From positions 1 through 54,479 of the forward strand of contig CADBCC010000007.1 of assembly GCA_902793125.1 (NCBI GenBank): a DNA stretch of 54,479 nt, given 5' to 3'. This document shows positions 34,980 to 44,701 of the stretch, piece by piece. Both the position numbers and the translations under genes were made by a program. The number at the start of each line of letters is the position of its first letter. Position 1 is the first letter of the stretch. The notes under the pieces were generated by a model. That model had not been told where the DNA came from, ran no database searches, and was given only the letters and a program-made list of their open reading frames with translations. The stretch comes from an uncultured Ruminococcus sp. (lineage in GTDB: Bacteria > Bacillota > Clostridia > Oscillospirales > Acutalibacteraceae).

Positions 34980-35551
34980 TTCTGTTGATTGATAATTACG
35001 ACAGCTTTTCATATAACCTCTACCAGTATATCGGAGAAATAAATCCCGATATTAAGGTTGTCAAAAATGATGAGCTTAGTGTTGATGAGATAAAAAAACT
35101 TAAACCCGACAGGATTATACTTTCACCCGGCCCCGGAAGACCTGAGGACGCGGGAATGATAATCGAAGCGGTAAAAAAACTCGGCGGTGAAATACCGATA
35201 TTAGGTGTATGTCTCGGACATCAGGCAATATGCGCGGCTTACGGAGCTAAGGTGACATACGCGAAACAGCTTATGCACGGTAAACAGAGCGAAGTGAAGT
35301 TCGATAAAAACTGTCTGCTATTTAAGAATTGCCCCGAACGCGCTAAAGTAGCAAGATATCATTCCCTCGCGGCGGATGATACTACCGTGCCCGATTGTTT
35401 AGCTGTTACAGCGATTACCGGCGAGGGTGAGATTATGGCGGTACAGCATAAAGCGTACCCTGTATTCGGAGTACAATTCCACCCCGAATCTATAATGACT
35501 CCGGACGGAAAAATAATGTTAAATAATTTTATTAAAAATATTTCAATTTAA
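34976..35551 (+). CDS. trpG: Anthranilate synthase component II (glutamine amidotransferase)
   Basis: The 191-residue class I amidotransferase supplies ammonia from glutamine to TrpE. It shows [11 protein letters not shown] at the start, [11 protein letters not shown], the nucleophile Cys in GVCLGHQAI, and the His-Glu pair in FHPESIM. The ATG overlaps the trpE stop (ATGA). It is a stand-alone subunit, not fused to TrpE or TrpD. It could also serve aminodeoxychorismate synthase, since pabA-type sharing is common, but that is not visible here. Confidence 0.97.
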   Translation: MILLIDNYDSFSYNLYQYIGEINPDIKVVKNDELSVDEIKKLKPDRIILSPGPGRPEDAGMIIEAVKKLGGEIPILGVCLGHQAICAAYGAKVTYAKQLMHGKQSEVKFDKNCLLFKNCPERAKVARYHSLAADDTTVPDCLAVTAITGEGEIMAVQHKAYPVFGVQFHPESIMTPDGKIMLNNFIKNISI

Positions 35552-35564
35552 AGGATGTTGTATT

Positions 35565-36581
35565 ATGATTAAAGAGGCTATTGTAAAAATTGTAAGTAAA
35601 GAGGATTTAACCTATAATGAGGCATATGAGGTTATGAATGAAATAATGAGAGGAGAAACAACTCCGACTCAGAACGCCGCGTTTCTCGCGTCATTGTCCA
35701 CTAAAAGCGCGAAAGCCGAAACTACAAACGAAATAGCGGGATGCGCTGCGGCTATGCGCGACCATGCCACAAAGGTTGATACCAATATGGACGTATTTGA
35801 AATCGTCGGTACAGGCGGAGATAACGCCCACAGCTTTAATATTTCGACGACATCGGCTATTATCGCCGCTTCGGGTGGAATGAAGGTCGCTAAGCATGGC
35901 AACCGCGCGTCGTCGTCAAGCAGCGGTACAGCGGATTGTCTGGAGGCTCTCGGCGTAAATATTAACCAGAGCCCCGAAAAATGCATTGAGCTGCTCGATA
36001 AGGTAGGTATGTGCTTTTTCTTCGCTCAGCAGTACCACAGTTCTATGAAATATGTAGGCTCTATACGCCGCGAGCTCGGCTTCAGAACAGTTTTCAATAT
36101 TTTAGGCCCGCTTACAAATCCCGCTTCGCCGTCAATGCAGCTTCTCGGCGTATATGACGAGTACCTTGTCGAGCCTCTCGCCCAGGTTCTTATAAATCTC
36201 GGCGTGAAGCGCGGTATGGTAGTTTACGGTACAGACAAGCTCGACGAGATTTCTCTTAGCGCTCCGACAAAAATCTGTGAAATACAAAACGGTTGGTTTA
36301 AGTCATATATAATCAAGCCCGAAGATTTCGGTTTTGAGCGTTGCGAAAAGACTGACCTTAAGGGCGGAAATCCAGATAAAAACGCGCGGATTACCCGCGA
36401 TATTCTCTCGGGTAAAAAAGGACATCAGCGAAACGCTACTTTACTTAACGCCGGCGCGGCGCTTTATATCGGCGGAAAAGCCGACAGTATGAAAAACGGT
36501 ATTAGCTTAGCGTCACAGCTTATTGATAACGGAAGCGCTTATAATACTCTTGAAAAGCTGATTGAAGTCAGTAACGCGTGA
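35565..36581 (+). CDS. trpD: Anthranilate phosphoribosyltransferase
   Basis: The 338-residue enzyme joins anthranilate to phosphoribosyl pyrophosphate. Signatures include [17 protein letters not shown] for PRPP binding, [35 protein letters not shown] and [10 protein letters not shown]. The ATG follows AAGGATGTTG, 13 bases after trpG. Length and motif order are normal for the family. Confidence 0.97.
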   Translation: MIKEAIVKIVSKEDLTYNEAYEVMNEIMRGETTPTQNAAFLASLSTKSAKAETTNEIAGCAAAMRDHATKVDTNMDVFEIVGTGGDNAHSFNISTTSAIIAASGGMKVAKHGNRASSSSSGTADCLEALGVNINQSPEKCIELLDKVGMCFFFAQQYHSSMKYVGSIRRELGFRTVFNILGPLTNPASPSMQLLGVYDEYLVEPLAQVLINLGVKRGMVVYGTDKLDEISLSAPTKICEIQNGWFKSYIIKPEDFGFERCEKTDLKGGNPDKNARITRDILSGKKGHQRNATLLNAGAALYIGGKADSMKNGISLASQLIDNGSAYNTLEKLIEVSNA

Positions 36582-36588
36582 GGTAATT

Positions 36589-37371
36589 ATGACCATTTTA
36601 GATAAGCTTGCCGATTACGCGCGGGAAAGAGTTAAAACAGCAAAAGAAAATATTTCTTTAGAAGAAATAAAAGAAAGAGCCTATAATCTGCCTAAAGGTG
36701 ATTTTGCGTTTGAAAAAGCCTTAAAAAAAGACGAGCTTTCGTTTATTTGCGAATGTAAAAAAGCATCCCCGTCCAAAGGGCTTATCGCTCCGGAATTTCC
36801 TTATCTTGAAATAGCGAAGGAATACGAAAAAGCGGGAGCTGATTGTATATCCGTTCTGACAGAACCCGGGTGGTTTCTCGGAAGCGACAAATATCTAAGG
36901 GAAATAGCCGAAAACGTAACAATTCCCTGTATCAGAAAAGATTTTACGGTAGATGAGTATATGATATACGAAGCGAAGCTTCTCGGCGCTTCGGCGGTAC
37001 TTTTGATTGCCGCTATACTTTCCTATGCACAGCTAAAAAATTATATTAAAATATGCGATGAGCTCGGCTTATCCGCGCTTGTTGAAGCGCACGATGAACA
37101 GGAAGTTAAGAGAGCATTAAACGCGCGCGCTCGTATTGTCGGGGTAAACAACCGCAATCTAAAAGATTTTTCTGTCGATACAAATAACAGTAAGTACCTG
37201 AGAGAATTAATACCGTGTGATATACTGTTTGTTTCCGAAAGCGGAGTAAAAACCGCCGAGGACGTAAAGGCGCTTCGCAATATAGGAACGGACGCTGTGC
37301 TTATCGGTGAAACGCTGATGAAAGCTCCCGATAAAAAACAAAAGCTGAATGAGCTGAGAGGCGTAATATGA
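36589..37371 (+). CDS. trpC: Indole-3-glycerol phosphate synthase
   Basis: ATG 36589 after GAGGTAATT gives 260 residues; an upstream TTG at 36562 lies inside trpD. The TIM-barrel enzyme closes the indole ring from CdRP with loss of CO2. Visible are the catalytic Lys in ECKKASPSKG, ISVLTEPGWFLGS, CIRKDFTVDEYMIYEA, VEAHDEQEV, VGVNNRNLKDF and VSESGVKT. It is separate from TrpF, with an ATGA overlap between the two. Confidence 0.97.
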   Translation: MTILDKLADYARERVKTAKENISLEEIKERAYNLPKGDFAFEKALKKDELSFICECKKASPSKGLIAPEFPYLEIAKEYEKAGADCISVLTEPGWFLGSDKYLREIAENVTIPCIRKDFTVDEYMIYEAKLLGASAVLLIAAILSYAQLKNYIKICDELGLSALVEAHDEQEVKRALNARARIVGVNNRNLKDFSVDTNNSKYLRELIPCDILFVSESGVKTAEDVKALRNIGTDAVLIGETLMKAPDKKQKLNELRGVI

Positions 37372-37979
37372 CGAGTATTAAGCTTTGCGGGCTTATGCGC
37401 GCTGAGGATATTGAAGCTGTAAATATTCTTAAACCTGAATATATAGGCTTTGTATTTGCCGAAAAAAGTAAGCGCTGTGTTACTCCGGAAAAAGCTGCCG
37501 AACTTAAAAGGCTTTTAAATCCCGAAGTTAAAGCGGTCGGTGTGTTTGTTGATGAAGATATCGACAATGTTTCAAAGCTTCTTAAAAACGGAACTATAGA
37601 TATCGCCCAGCTCCACGGAAACGAGGATAACAGCTATATAGAAAAGCTGAAAAAGCGTATAAATACGCCTGTTATTAAAGCGTTTCAGATTAAGAGCGGT
37701 GAAGATATAGCCGAAGCGCAAAACAGCGCGGCTGACTATGTTCTGCTCGACAGCGGAAAAGGAAGCGGCCAAATATTTAACTGGGAGCTTATTAAAAGTA
37801 TAAACCGTCCGTATTTTTTAGCAGGCGGGCTCGATACCGAAAACATACAATCAGCAATAAGGAGCAACCGTCCTTTCGCTGTTGATGTCAGCTCGGGTAT
37901 AGAAACGGACGGAAAAAAGGATTTAGATAAAATGACCGCGTTTGTAAACGCCGTCAGAAAGGAAGAAGGAAATGAGTAA
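37368..37979 (+). CDS. trpF: Phosphoribosylanthranilate isomerase
   Basis: The 203-residue TIM barrel performs the Amadori rearrangement of PRA to CdRP. It begins TSIKLCGLM with the catalytic Cys, and carries [43 protein letters not shown] with the catalytic Asp, [11 protein letters not shown] and VDVSSGIET. Start and stop overlap its neighbours by 4 and 8 bases, so the whole operon is translationally packed. Confidence 0.96.
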   Translation: MTSIKLCGLMRAEDIEAVNILKPEYIGFVFAEKSKRCVTPEKAAELKRLLNPEVKAVGVFVDEDIDNVSKLLKNGTIDIAQLHGNEDNSYIEKLKKRINTPVIKAFQIKSGEDIAEAQNSAADYVLLDSGKGSGQIFNWELIKSINRPYFLAGGLDTENIQSAIRSNRPFAVDVSSGIETDGKKDLDKMTAFVNAVRKEEGNE

Positions 37980-39162
37980 TACGGAAGGACGCTTCGGAGT
38001 TCACGGCGGACAGTATATTCCCGAAACGCTGATGAACGCCGTAAACGAGCTGGAGCAAGCATATAATTACTATAAAAACGATCCTGAGTTTAATCGTGAG
38101 CTCAGCGAATTATTCAATAATTACGCGGGCAGACCGTCTCGGCTTTACTACGCCGAAAAAATGACGAAAGACCTCGGCGGCGCGAAAATATATCTCAAGC
38201 GCGAGGATTTAAATCACACGGGCGCGCATAAAATCAATAACGTACTCGGTCAGGCTTTGCTCGCGAAAAAAATGGGTAAAACCCGCCTTATCGCCGAAAC
38301 AGGAGCGGGACAGCACGGTGTAGCCACGGCAACAGCCGCCGCTCTTATGGGTATGGAGTGCGTAGTATTTATGGGCGAGGAGGATACAATCCGCCAAGCG
38401 CTTAATGTATACCGTATGCGTTTGCTCGGCGCTGAGGTTGTTCCCGTGAAGAGCGGTACAAAAACTCTTAAAGACGCCGTCAGCGAAGCTATGCGCGAGT
38501 GGACAACTCGAATTTCCGACACACATTACTGCCTTGGTTCGGTAATGGGACCCCATCCTTTCCCGACTATTGTACGTGATTTCCAGGCGGTGATTTCCAA
38601 AGAAACAAAAGAGCAGATGCTCGAAAAAGAAGGAAGACTTCCCGACGCTGTAATCGCCTGCGTCGGAGGCGGCTCAAACGCTATCGGCAGTTTCTATAAT
38701 TTTATAGAGGACAAAGACGTACGCCTTATAGGATGTGAGGCGGCGGGAAGAGGAATTGATACTTTCGAGACCGCCGCGACAATTTCAACGGGCAGGCTCG
38801 GAATTTTCCACGGTATGAAATCATATTTTTGCCAGGATAAAGACGGCCAGATTGCACCCGTATATTCAATTTCCGCGGGGCTTGATTATCCCGGAGTAGG
38901 GCCCGAACACGCTTATCTGCACGATATCGGCAGAGGAGAATATGTCGCGATAACAGATGAAGAGGCGGTAAACGCTTTCGAGTATCTTTCAAGAACCGAG
39001 GGAATAATTCCCGCGATAGAATCCTCACACGCTTTAGCGTACGCTATGAAAATAGCTCCCGATATGGATAAGGACAAGATAATCGTAGTAACGGTTTCGG
39101 GCAGAGGCGATAAGGATGTTGCCGCTATCGCGCGATACAGAGGGGAGGATATTTATGAGTAA
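37972..39162 (+). CDS. trpB: Tryptophan synthase beta chain (operon copy)
   Basis: The 396-residue PLP enzyme condenses indole with serine. It carries [14 protein letters not shown], the PLP Lys in [11 protein letters not shown], the catalytic Glu in [46 protein letters not shown], the PLP phosphate loop [10 protein letters not shown], and a C-terminal [10 protein letters not shown]. It overlaps trpF by 8 bases and trpA by 8 bases, the arrangement expected for the alpha2-beta2 complex. A second, divergent copy lies at 47403-48629. Confidence 0.97.
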   Translation: MSNTEGRFGVHGGQYIPETLMNAVNELEQAYNYYKNDPEFNRELSELFNNYAGRPSRLYYAEKMTKDLGGAKIYLKREDLNHTGAHKINNVLGQALLAKKMGKTRLIAETGAGQHGVATATAAALMGMECVVFMGEEDTIRQALNVYRMRLLGAEVVPVKSGTKTLKDAVSEAMREWTTRISDTHYCLGSVMGPHPFPTIVRDFQAVISKETKEQMLEKEGRLPDAVIACVGGGSNAIGSFYNFIEDKDVRLIGCEAAGRGIDTFETAATISTGRLGIFHGMKSYFCQDKDGQIAPVYSISAGLDYPGVGPEHAYLHDIGRGEYVAITDEEAVNAFEYLSRTEGIIPAIESSHALAYAMKIAPDMDKDKIIVVTVSGRGDKDVAAIARYRGEDIYE

Positions 39163-39925
39163 TATCAAAAAAGCCTTCGAAAACGGAAAAGCGTTTATTC
39201 CGTTTATAACCTGCGGCGATCCCGATTTGGAAACAACTGCCGCCGTGGTAAGAGCCGCCGTAAAAAACGGCGCCGACCTTATAGAGCTCGGTATACCGTT
39301 TTCCGATCCGACTGCCGAGGGACCTGTTATTCAGGCAGCTAATATCCGCGCGTTAAGCGGAGGAGTTAAGACCGATAAGGTGTTCGATTTAGTGCGCGAG
39401 CTTAGAATTGATGTGGAAGTACCAATGGTATTTATGACATACGCGAACGTGGTGTTTTCATACGGCTCGGAAAAGTTTATATCGACCTGCGCGGAAATTG
39501 GAATTGACGGCTTGATTCTTCCCGATATCCCGTATGAGGAAAAGGACGAGTTCCTGCCTATATGCCGTAAATACGGCGTTGATTTGATATCGCTTATCGC
39601 GCCGACTTCCGAAAACCGAATAGGTATGATAGCGAAAGAAGCAGAGGGCTTTATTTATATAGTATCGAGTCTGGGCGTAACGGGAATGAGAAATGAAATC
39701 AACACGGATTTGGAATCTATTGTTTCCAATATCCGTGAAAATACAGATGTTCCCTGTGCGATAGGGTTCGGCATATCAACTCCCGAACAGGCGAAAAAAA
39801 TGTCAGATCTCAGTGACGGAGTTATTGTCGGATCGGCGATAGTAAAGTTACTCGCCGAGTATGGTAAAGACGCGCCTGATTACGTCGGAGCGTATGTTAG
39901 AAAGATGAAAGACGCAATAAGGTAG
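39155..39925 (+). CDS. trpA: Tryptophan synthase alpha chain
   Basis: ATG 39155 after GAGGGGAGG gives 256 residues. The enzyme splits indole-3-glycerol phosphate and channels indole to TrpB. Catalytic Glu49 is in [10 protein letters not shown]. The position of the second catalytic acid, Asp60 in Salmonella, is Glu here ([11 protein letters not shown]). This is a conservative change that I recall from other clostridial TrpA proteins. GFGISTPEQ and [10 protein letters not shown] form the phosphate site. It is the last gene of the trp operon. Confidence 0.97.
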   Translation: MSNIKKAFENGKAFIPFITCGDPDLETTAAVVRAAVKNGADLIELGIPFSDPTAEGPVIQAANIRALSGGVKTDKVFDLVRELRIDVEVPMVFMTYANVVFSYGSEKFISTCAEIGIDGLILPDIPYEEKDEFLPICRKYGVDLISLIAPTSENRIGMIAKEAEGFIYIVSSLGVTGMRNEINTDLESIVSNIRENTDVPCAIGFGISTPEQAKKMSDLSDGVIVGSAIVKLLAEYGKDAPDYVGAYVRKMKDAIR

Positions 39926-39998
39926 TTGTAGTTGATGTATTCTCCTATGAGAGGGTGCGTAAGTGTTAATTGTATCAATCATATAGTTAAATGCCAAT

Positions 39999-40035
39999 AA
40001 AACAGGACGGTCCAACGGACTGCCCTGTTTTAGTT
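39999..40035 (+). terminator. Terminator of the trp operon with conserved apical hairpin
   Basis: AAAACAGG (39999-40006) pairs with CCTGTTTT (40024-40031). The inner CGGTCC pairs with GGACTG around AAC, and TAGTTT follows. The tip GTCCAACGGAC matches that of the two-hairpin repeats (GTCCAATGGAC). Confidence 0.75.
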
Positions 40036-40383
40036 TATCACGCAAGGCAGAAACTCGAAAGGGCGTTAAGAAAACAGTCTGCCGTGCCGTGTAGTCGCGG
40101 ACTTTCTCAACCATTCATTAGGCTACGGAAACTTGAGAAATCGTAAATCCAATTGATTTCTTTTAAGCGAGTTTTTATGTTTTGCATTTGTTATATGAAT
40201 AACTTTAGGTAAAATTGTGCAACTTATACAAAATAAGCGTGTGAACTTTGGACGCAAAGAGCAAAAAAGATGACAAATGTCACTTTTGGCTGATAGTTAA
40301 ATTTGATAAAATATATTAAATTAAAAGTATAAGTGTAATTATGCGTGTTTTTTCTATACTGAGTAAAGGAGGGCTGGATTATT
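40036..40383. other. Intergenic region before the Crp-type gene, with further hairpins
   Basis: No gene is seen. GGCAGA (40046 region) can pair with TCTGCC (40078 region) around AACTCGAAAGGG, and TTTCTCAA (40103 region) with TTGAGAAA (40133 region). AAACTCGAAAGG resembles the GGACTCGAACAGG piece of the 117-bp repeats. The right half is AT-rich and presumably holds the promoter of the Crp-type gene, but no pair of boxes is convincing. Confidence 0.4.
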
Positions 40384-41118
40384 ATGATACATAGATATAT
40401 GAATTATTTGCGACAGTCTTCCTTGTTCAAGGGCTTTGAGGATTTAGAGATAGAAACCTTCCTTAACGGCGTTGAGAATAGATTCATCGAGGTTAAGGCA
40501 AATAATAAATATGAACCGCGTAATAGCCGATATGTTATAGTCCTTTCGGGGTTGTTGACCGTTTGTGTGACAAACATAAAAGGCAGAAAGGACACTATCC
40601 AGGGTTTTTATCCCGTTTACAACGAGTTTTTATCTTTTGATGTATCTGATTATAATAACAAGATAAGAACTAACGTTTTTATGTCAAGCATCATAGCGCA
40701 GTTCGATTCGCTGTTGCTCGAAGTAGACGCGAGAGATGTTTCGTCAAACAGCATTGAGCAAATTGAACTTCATTACCGTTTTCACCAGAATGCTGTTCGC
40801 GCGCTTAATGATACTATGCTTCACCGTGATATCCGCGTGTGGTGCGCGATAGCTCCCTCGGCACGTGAAAAGGTTTTGAGATATCTTCTTTATGTATATG
40901 TAAGCCAACAAACCGAGCGTTTGGATATCAGAATTACCCGTGATGAAATCGCGTCTTTACTGTTAATTGACACAAGAACGCTTTTGCGTGAATTGAGAAA
41001 TTTAAAAAACGACGGAATTATAGACTATAAAGGAAAGAGTATTACGATTTTAAAACCCGAAGAAATAGCAAAGCATTCGGAAACAATTAATAAAGAAGGA
41101 GGTAATCAGAATGAGTAA
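40384..41118 (+). CDS. Crp/Fnr-family transcription regulator
   Basis: The 244-residue protein has an N-terminal cyclic-nucleotide-binding-like beta barrel (about 10-120) and a C-terminal winged helix (about 165-235) with RITRDEIASLLLIDTRTLLRELRNLKNDGIID, matching Crp-family DNA-binding helices (shown here as one region, residues about 182-213). The PRxSA-type cAMP phosphate motif is not visible and there is no N-terminal Cys cluster for an iron-sulfur centre, so the effector is unknown. The start follows AAAGGAGGG. A 31-codon gene begins within its last codons. Confidence 0.88.
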   Translation: MIHRYMNYLRQSSLFKGFEDLEIETFLNGVENRFIEVKANNKYEPRNSRYVIVLSGLLTVCVTNIKGRKDTIQGFYPVYNEFLSFDVSDYNNKIRTNVFMSSIIAQFDSLLLEVDARDVSSNSIEQIELHYRFHQNAVRALNDTMLHRDIRVWCAIAPSAREKVLRYLLYVYVSQQTERLDIRITRDEIASLLLIDTRTLLRELRNLKNDGIIDYKGKSITILKPEEIAKHSETINKEGGNQNE

Positions 41119-41206
41119 AAAAACTAAATTTCCAAGAGCGCTTACGGCGTTTGTACTTTATTGTGAACCCGAGTACAAGGCGCGGATGAAAGAATTGATA
41201 TCATAA
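41111..41206 (+). CDS. 31-residue small protein, translationally coupled to the Crp-type gene
   Basis: ATG 41111 follows one of the strongest ribosome sites in the window, AAGGAGGTAATCAGA, and overlaps the Crp gene stop by 8 bases. The product begins MSKKTKFPRALTAFVLYCEP and ends in a charged helix YKARMKELIS. A terminator comes 34 bases after its stop. It is too short for ordinary gene finders. Function is unknown; the position suggests a partner or modulator of the regulator. Confidence 0.55.
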   Translation: MSKKTKFPRALTAFVLYCEPEYKARMKELIS

Positions 41207-41240
41207 TCCGATTTGTTGGTAAATATTTAAGAAAAGTAAT

Positions 41241-41279
41241 AGCGCGTTCCCGATGCAACGGAAACGCGCTTTATTCTTT
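41241..41279 (+). terminator. Rho-independent terminator
   Basis: AGCGCGTTCC (41241-41250) pairs with GGAAACGCGCT (41260-41270, one bulge), followed by TTATTCTTTATT. Confidence 0.8.
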
Positions 41280-41579
41280 ATTAGAATTATTTTGTCTCTT
41301 ATAGCTCTGTTTGAACTAAATCAACTGCTTTTTTTCAGCACGCGCGTAAGGTAAAGTTTTCGGTAAAGTACTGTGGACAATTTCTTGGATTTCTGTTATC
41401 ATAAATGCAGATGAACTAAGTTTTACAAAGAAGATTATGGATGGTAATTTTGAAACGGAGTTGGGCAGGTTTAAGCGTTTTATAACGATGAATATTTAAT
41501 TGCACTACTGCTTTTATATAACTTTGGAAATTCCAATCAATTTTTGACGGTAATACAGTGAATCGGAAAGGAACAGAAA
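41280..41579. other. Gene-free stretch before the LtrA-like gene
   Basis: I see no supported gene. A 20-codon frame beginning near 41438 (MDGNFETELGRFKRF) has only a weak AAGAAG site. It may be the decayed end of a lost gene. The region presumably holds the promoter for the LtrA-like gene. Confidence 0.4.
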
Positions 41580-42746
41580 ATGGTTCGGGAAATTTTACAG
41601 CAGAAAGAGAAAAAGGTCGAGTATATCGAGCTGATTTATGACCTGATTTTCGTATATATTATCGGGCGAAACAATCAGCTTCTGCATATTTTTGACAACG
41701 GATTTGTAACAATGCCCGCGTTCCTTACTTACGTTATGTCGACGCTCGCGATTATCCAGATATGGAATTACAGTACCTACTATATTAATGCTTACGGCAG
41801 GCAAAGTATCCGTGACCATATTTTTATGTTCGTGAATATGTTTCTTATGTATTTTATCGGCGAAGGAACAAGAACAGACTGGCAGGCTTACCATATGCAG
41901 TACCACATTGCCTGGGCGCTGATTCTAATCAATATCGGAGCGCAATACCTGATTGAACTGCGAAATCATAAAGGCGAGACGGAAACCCGCAAGCATATTA
42001 CTCAGATGGGGGTTATTCTGTTTATTCAGGCATTTATGGTTGCGTCGAATATTTTTATATATCAATATTTCGACAATACCTGGATGTCGCTAACGGCAAT
42101 AATTTTCGGTATTTGCGCGGTTATGATTTTCGGACATAAGAACAGCGCCGATGTTATTGATTTTTCGCATCTGTCCGAACGCGCTATGCTGTATGTTGTC
42201 TTTACTTTCGGAGAAATGATTATCGGCGTTTCATCATATTTTGAGGGAGGATTTTCATTAGGCGGCGCCTATTTTGCGCTGATGGCTTTCCTGATTGTAG
42301 TCGGGCTGTTTTTAAGCTACGGAATTTTTTATGACCATATAATAGACAGGGAGAAGCGTACTAACGGACTTGCGTATATGCTGATGCATATTTTCCTGGT
42401 TTTCGCATTGAACAATATAACAAACGGACTGGAGTTTATGCGGGAAGAGGAAATCAGCCTGATACCAAAGATACTGTTTCTTATCGGTTCGTTCATTCTG
42501 TTTTTCGGCTTTCTGTTCGCGCTCGGAAACCGTCACGCGAAGGCAAGGTGCAGTAAGTACAATACCCTGTTTCTTAAATCGGGAGCAATAAGCGCGGTGT
42601 TTATAATTTTAATGCTTTTACTGCGCGAGAATATGATGGTTAATATTTTTATAACAGTTGTGTTTGTATTCTCGCTGTTTATTATAATATACAGGTATGG
42701 AAAAAGGATTAGAGAAAATAACATAAATAAAAAATCGGAGGAATAA
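41580..42746 (+). CDS. LtrA-like polytopic membrane protein
   Basis: The 388-residue protein has about ten hydrophobic helices. It carries the low-temperature-requirement A family marks: an N-terminal VEYIELIYDLIFVYII and a mid-protein HLSERAMLYVVFTFGEMIIG (His, Glu-Arg and Gly-Glu conserved). LtrA was named from a Listeria cold-growth mutant; its chemistry is not settled. The ATG at 41580 follows GGAAAGGAACAG. The alcohol dehydrogenase gene begins 2 bases after its stop, so the two are co-transcribed. Confidence 0.88.
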   Translation: MVREILQQKEKKVEYIELIYDLIFVYIIGRNNQLLHIFDNGFVTMPAFLTYVMSTLAIIQIWNYSTYYINAYGRQSIRDHIFMFVNMFLMYFIGEGTRTDWQAYHMQYHIAWALILINIGAQYLIELRNHKGETETRKHITQMGVILFIQAFMVASNIFIYQYFDNTWMSLTAIIFGICAVMIFGHKNSADVIDFSHLSERAMLYVVFTFGEMIIGVSSYFEGGFSLGGAYFALMAFLIVVGLFLSYGIFYDHIIDREKRTNGLAYMLMHIFLVFALNNITNGLEFMREEEISLIPKILFLIGSFILFFGFLFALGNRHAKARCSKYNTLFLKSGAISAVFIILMLLLRENMMVNIFITVVFVFSLFIIIYRYGKRIRENNINKKSEE

Positions 42747-42748
42747 AT

Positions 42749-43915
42749 ATGTTAGGAAATTTTAGTTATTACAACCCCACAAAGCTCTATTTCGGAGATG
42801 AATCGTTAAAGTATCTTAACGAAGAACTGCCCAAGTACGGAAAAACCGTTCAGCTTATTTATGGCGGAGGTTCGATTAAGAAAATCGGTTTGTATGATGA
42901 AATAGTAGAGATTTTAAAATCAAACGGAAAAACAATTGTAGAGGACGCGGGCGTTATGCCGAACCCGACTGTTGAGAAACTTAATGAGGGCGTAAAGCTT
43001 GCGCGCGAGAACAATGTTGATTTTTTACTCGCGGTAGGCGGAGGTTCCTGCTGTGACTACGCTAAAGCGGTGTCGGTATCAGTTCACTGTGATGATGACC
43101 CGTGGGAGAAGTATTATATTCGCTTTGAAGAACCCGAGTGCAAAATTGTTCCCGTCGGCTGTGTGCTTACGATGACGGGTACAGGCTCCGAGATGAACGG
43201 CGGTTCGGTTATCACCAACCACGAGCAAAAGCTTAAAATCGGTCACGTTTTCGGCGACGATGTTATGCCGAAGTTTTCTATTTTAAATCCGAAGTATACT
43301 ATGTCGCTTCCGAAACGCCAGATGGTAGCGGGTGTTTACGATATATTTAATCATATTTGCGAGCAGTATTTTTCGGGCGAGGACGACAATACTTCCGACT
43401 ATATTGCTGAGGCGCTTATGAAATCCGTTGTTCACAGCTCTCTTATCGCCGTTGAAAATCCGAATGACTACGAAGCACGCTCCAACATAATGTGGACAGC
43501 TACCTGGGCGCTTAACACGCTTATATCGCGCGGAAAAACTACCGACTGGATGGTTCATATGCTCGGCCAGTCCGTCGGCGCTTATACGGACGCGACTCAC
43601 GGAATGACCTTGGCGGCGGTTTCGCTTCCTTATTACAGAACTATTATGTCTTACGGACTCAAAAAGTTTAAACGCTTCGCTGTGGAAGTCTGGGGCGTTT
43701 GCTCCGAGGGCAAAACCGACGAGGAAGTCGCGAATGAAGGCCTTGCTGAGATGGAAAGCTGGATGAAAAAGCTCGGGCTTACGCTCTCTATCAGCGAGCT
43801 TGGTGTTACAGATGATATGATCGACGGAATAGCCGAAGGCACGTTTATCCTTGATGGCGGATACAAGGTGCTGACCAAGGAAGAAGTTATAGAAATTTTG
43901 AAGCAGAGTATGTAA
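42749..43915 (+). CDS. Iron-containing alcohol dehydrogenase (butanol dehydrogenase/YqhD type)
   Basis: The 388-residue enzyme belongs to family III alcohol dehydrogenases. It shows PTKLYFGDESL, the nucleotide motifs LIYGGGSIKK and AVGGGSCCDYAKAV, and the substrate/metal segment TGTGSEMNGGSVIT. Metal ligands appear in VYDIFNHICEQYF, WMVHMLGQ and DATHGMTLA. It probably reduces aldehydes to alcohols with NAD(P)H in the cytoplasm, either as part of fermentation or in detoxification. Its start follows CGGAGGAAT, 2 bases after the LtrA-like gene. Confidence 0.95.
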   Translation: MLGNFSYYNPTKLYFGDESLKYLNEELPKYGKTVQLIYGGGSIKKIGLYDEIVEILKSNGKTIVEDAGVMPNPTVEKLNEGVKLARENNVDFLLAVGGGSCCDYAKAVSVSVHCDDDPWEKYYIRFEEPECKIVPVGCVLTMTGTGSEMNGGSVITNHEQKLKIGHVFGDDVMPKFSILNPKYTMSLPKRQMVAGVYDIFNHICEQYFSGEDDNTSDYIAEALMKSVVHSSLIAVENPNDYEARSNIMWTATWALNTLISRGKTTDWMVHMLGQSVGAYTDATHGMTLAAVSLPYYRTIMSYGLKKFKRFAVEVWGVCSEGKTDEEVANEGLAEMESWMKKLGLTLSISELGVTDDMIDGIAEGTFILDGGYKVLTKEEVIEILKQSM

Positions 43916-43941
43916 GATAAAGGAGAAAGATTGGCAGCCTG

Positions 43942-43986
43942 CTTTTCCGCAAGCGAAAAACCGCTGAAGCCGCGGAAAAGTTTTGG
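43942..43986 (+). terminator. Terminator of the alcohol dehydrogenase gene
   Basis: CTTTTCCGC (43942-43950) pairs with GCGGAAAAG (43972-43980). An inner AGCG/CGCT pair sits in the loop, and TTTT follows directly. The T-run merges into a TATAAT (43987-43992) that may be the -10 box for the next gene. Confidence 0.65.
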
Positions 43987-44018
43987 TATAATACAAATGC
44001 GCGGTCGATAACGGTATA

Positions 44019-44678
44019 ATGTTTTTAAATAGTTTTTTTGACAGATACACTTTTATTCCCGAAAAGGCCGTGGAATACGGTTTTAGGCGGGAGAACGGTT
44101 TTTATGTTATAAGTAAACCTCTTGATGAAAAAGGATTTTACGCGGAATTTAAAATATCCGAAAACTTAATTGAAGCCGATGTTTATGAAGAACCCGACGG
44201 CGAACTGTATATGCCATTTAATACAAACAGCGACGGAGCGTTTGTAAGTAAAATACGCGCGTGCGTTGACGAAGCTATGAATCAAATATTAGACAGCTGT
44301 TTCGCGCTTGCCGATGTAAAGTCGATTTTACTTGAATATGTAAGGCAAAAGTACGGAACTATTCCCGAGGCGCCGTGGGGATATCTTAAAGAGCACCATA
44401 CTTTAAATACTCAAAAACGACATAAATGGTACGGGATTTTTATGCTGATTCCATATAATAGTCTCGGGATTGAAAAAGAGGGCAAAATTCACGTTTTAAA
44501 TCTTAAAGCGGAACCCGAAGAAATAGTTAAACTGATTGATAACGAGCATTATTTCCCTGCTTACCATATGAATAAAAAATACTGGATTTCCATTCTCCTC
44601 GACAGGGAAGCGGATGTGGAATTTATTAAAAAGCTGCTTGATAACAGCTACGCGATTGTTGAGTGGAATAAAAAATAA
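44019..44678 (+). CDS. MmcQ/YjbR family protein
   Basis: The 219-residue product has the MmcQ/YjbR (DUF419) fold in its C-terminal half: VRQKYGTIPEAPW, NTQKRHKWYGIFMLIP, VLNLKAEPEEIVKLI, and the terminal pattern YHMNKKYWISILL. This family has a DNA-binding-like double-wing fold with uncertain function. The N-terminal ~90 residues are an additional alpha/beta segment. The leader is short, with a TATAAT at 43987, and no strong ribosome site is visible. Confidence 0.85.
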   Translation: MFLNSFFDRYTFIPEKAVEYGFRRENGFYVISKPLDEKGFYAEFKISENLIEADVYEEPDGELYMPFNTNSDGAFVSKIRACVDEAMNQILDSCFALADVKSILLEYVRQKYGTIPEAPWGYLKEHHTLNTQKRHKWYGIFMLIPYNSLGIEKEGKIHVLNLKAEPEEIVKLIDNEHYFPAYHMNKKYWISILLDREADVEFIKKLLDNSYAIVEWNKK

Positions 44679-44701
44679 AAAGTAAAAAGGAGTCGATTTA
44701 A

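Noticed and set aside
41438-41500. 20-codon frame (begins MDGNFETE) before the LtrA-like gene
   Set aside because: Weak ribosome site and too short; possibly the remains of a lost gene.
43283-44050. 255-codon minus frame opposite the alcohol dehydrogenase
   Set aside because: A shadow frame of a clear enzyme gene; no ribosome site or family match.
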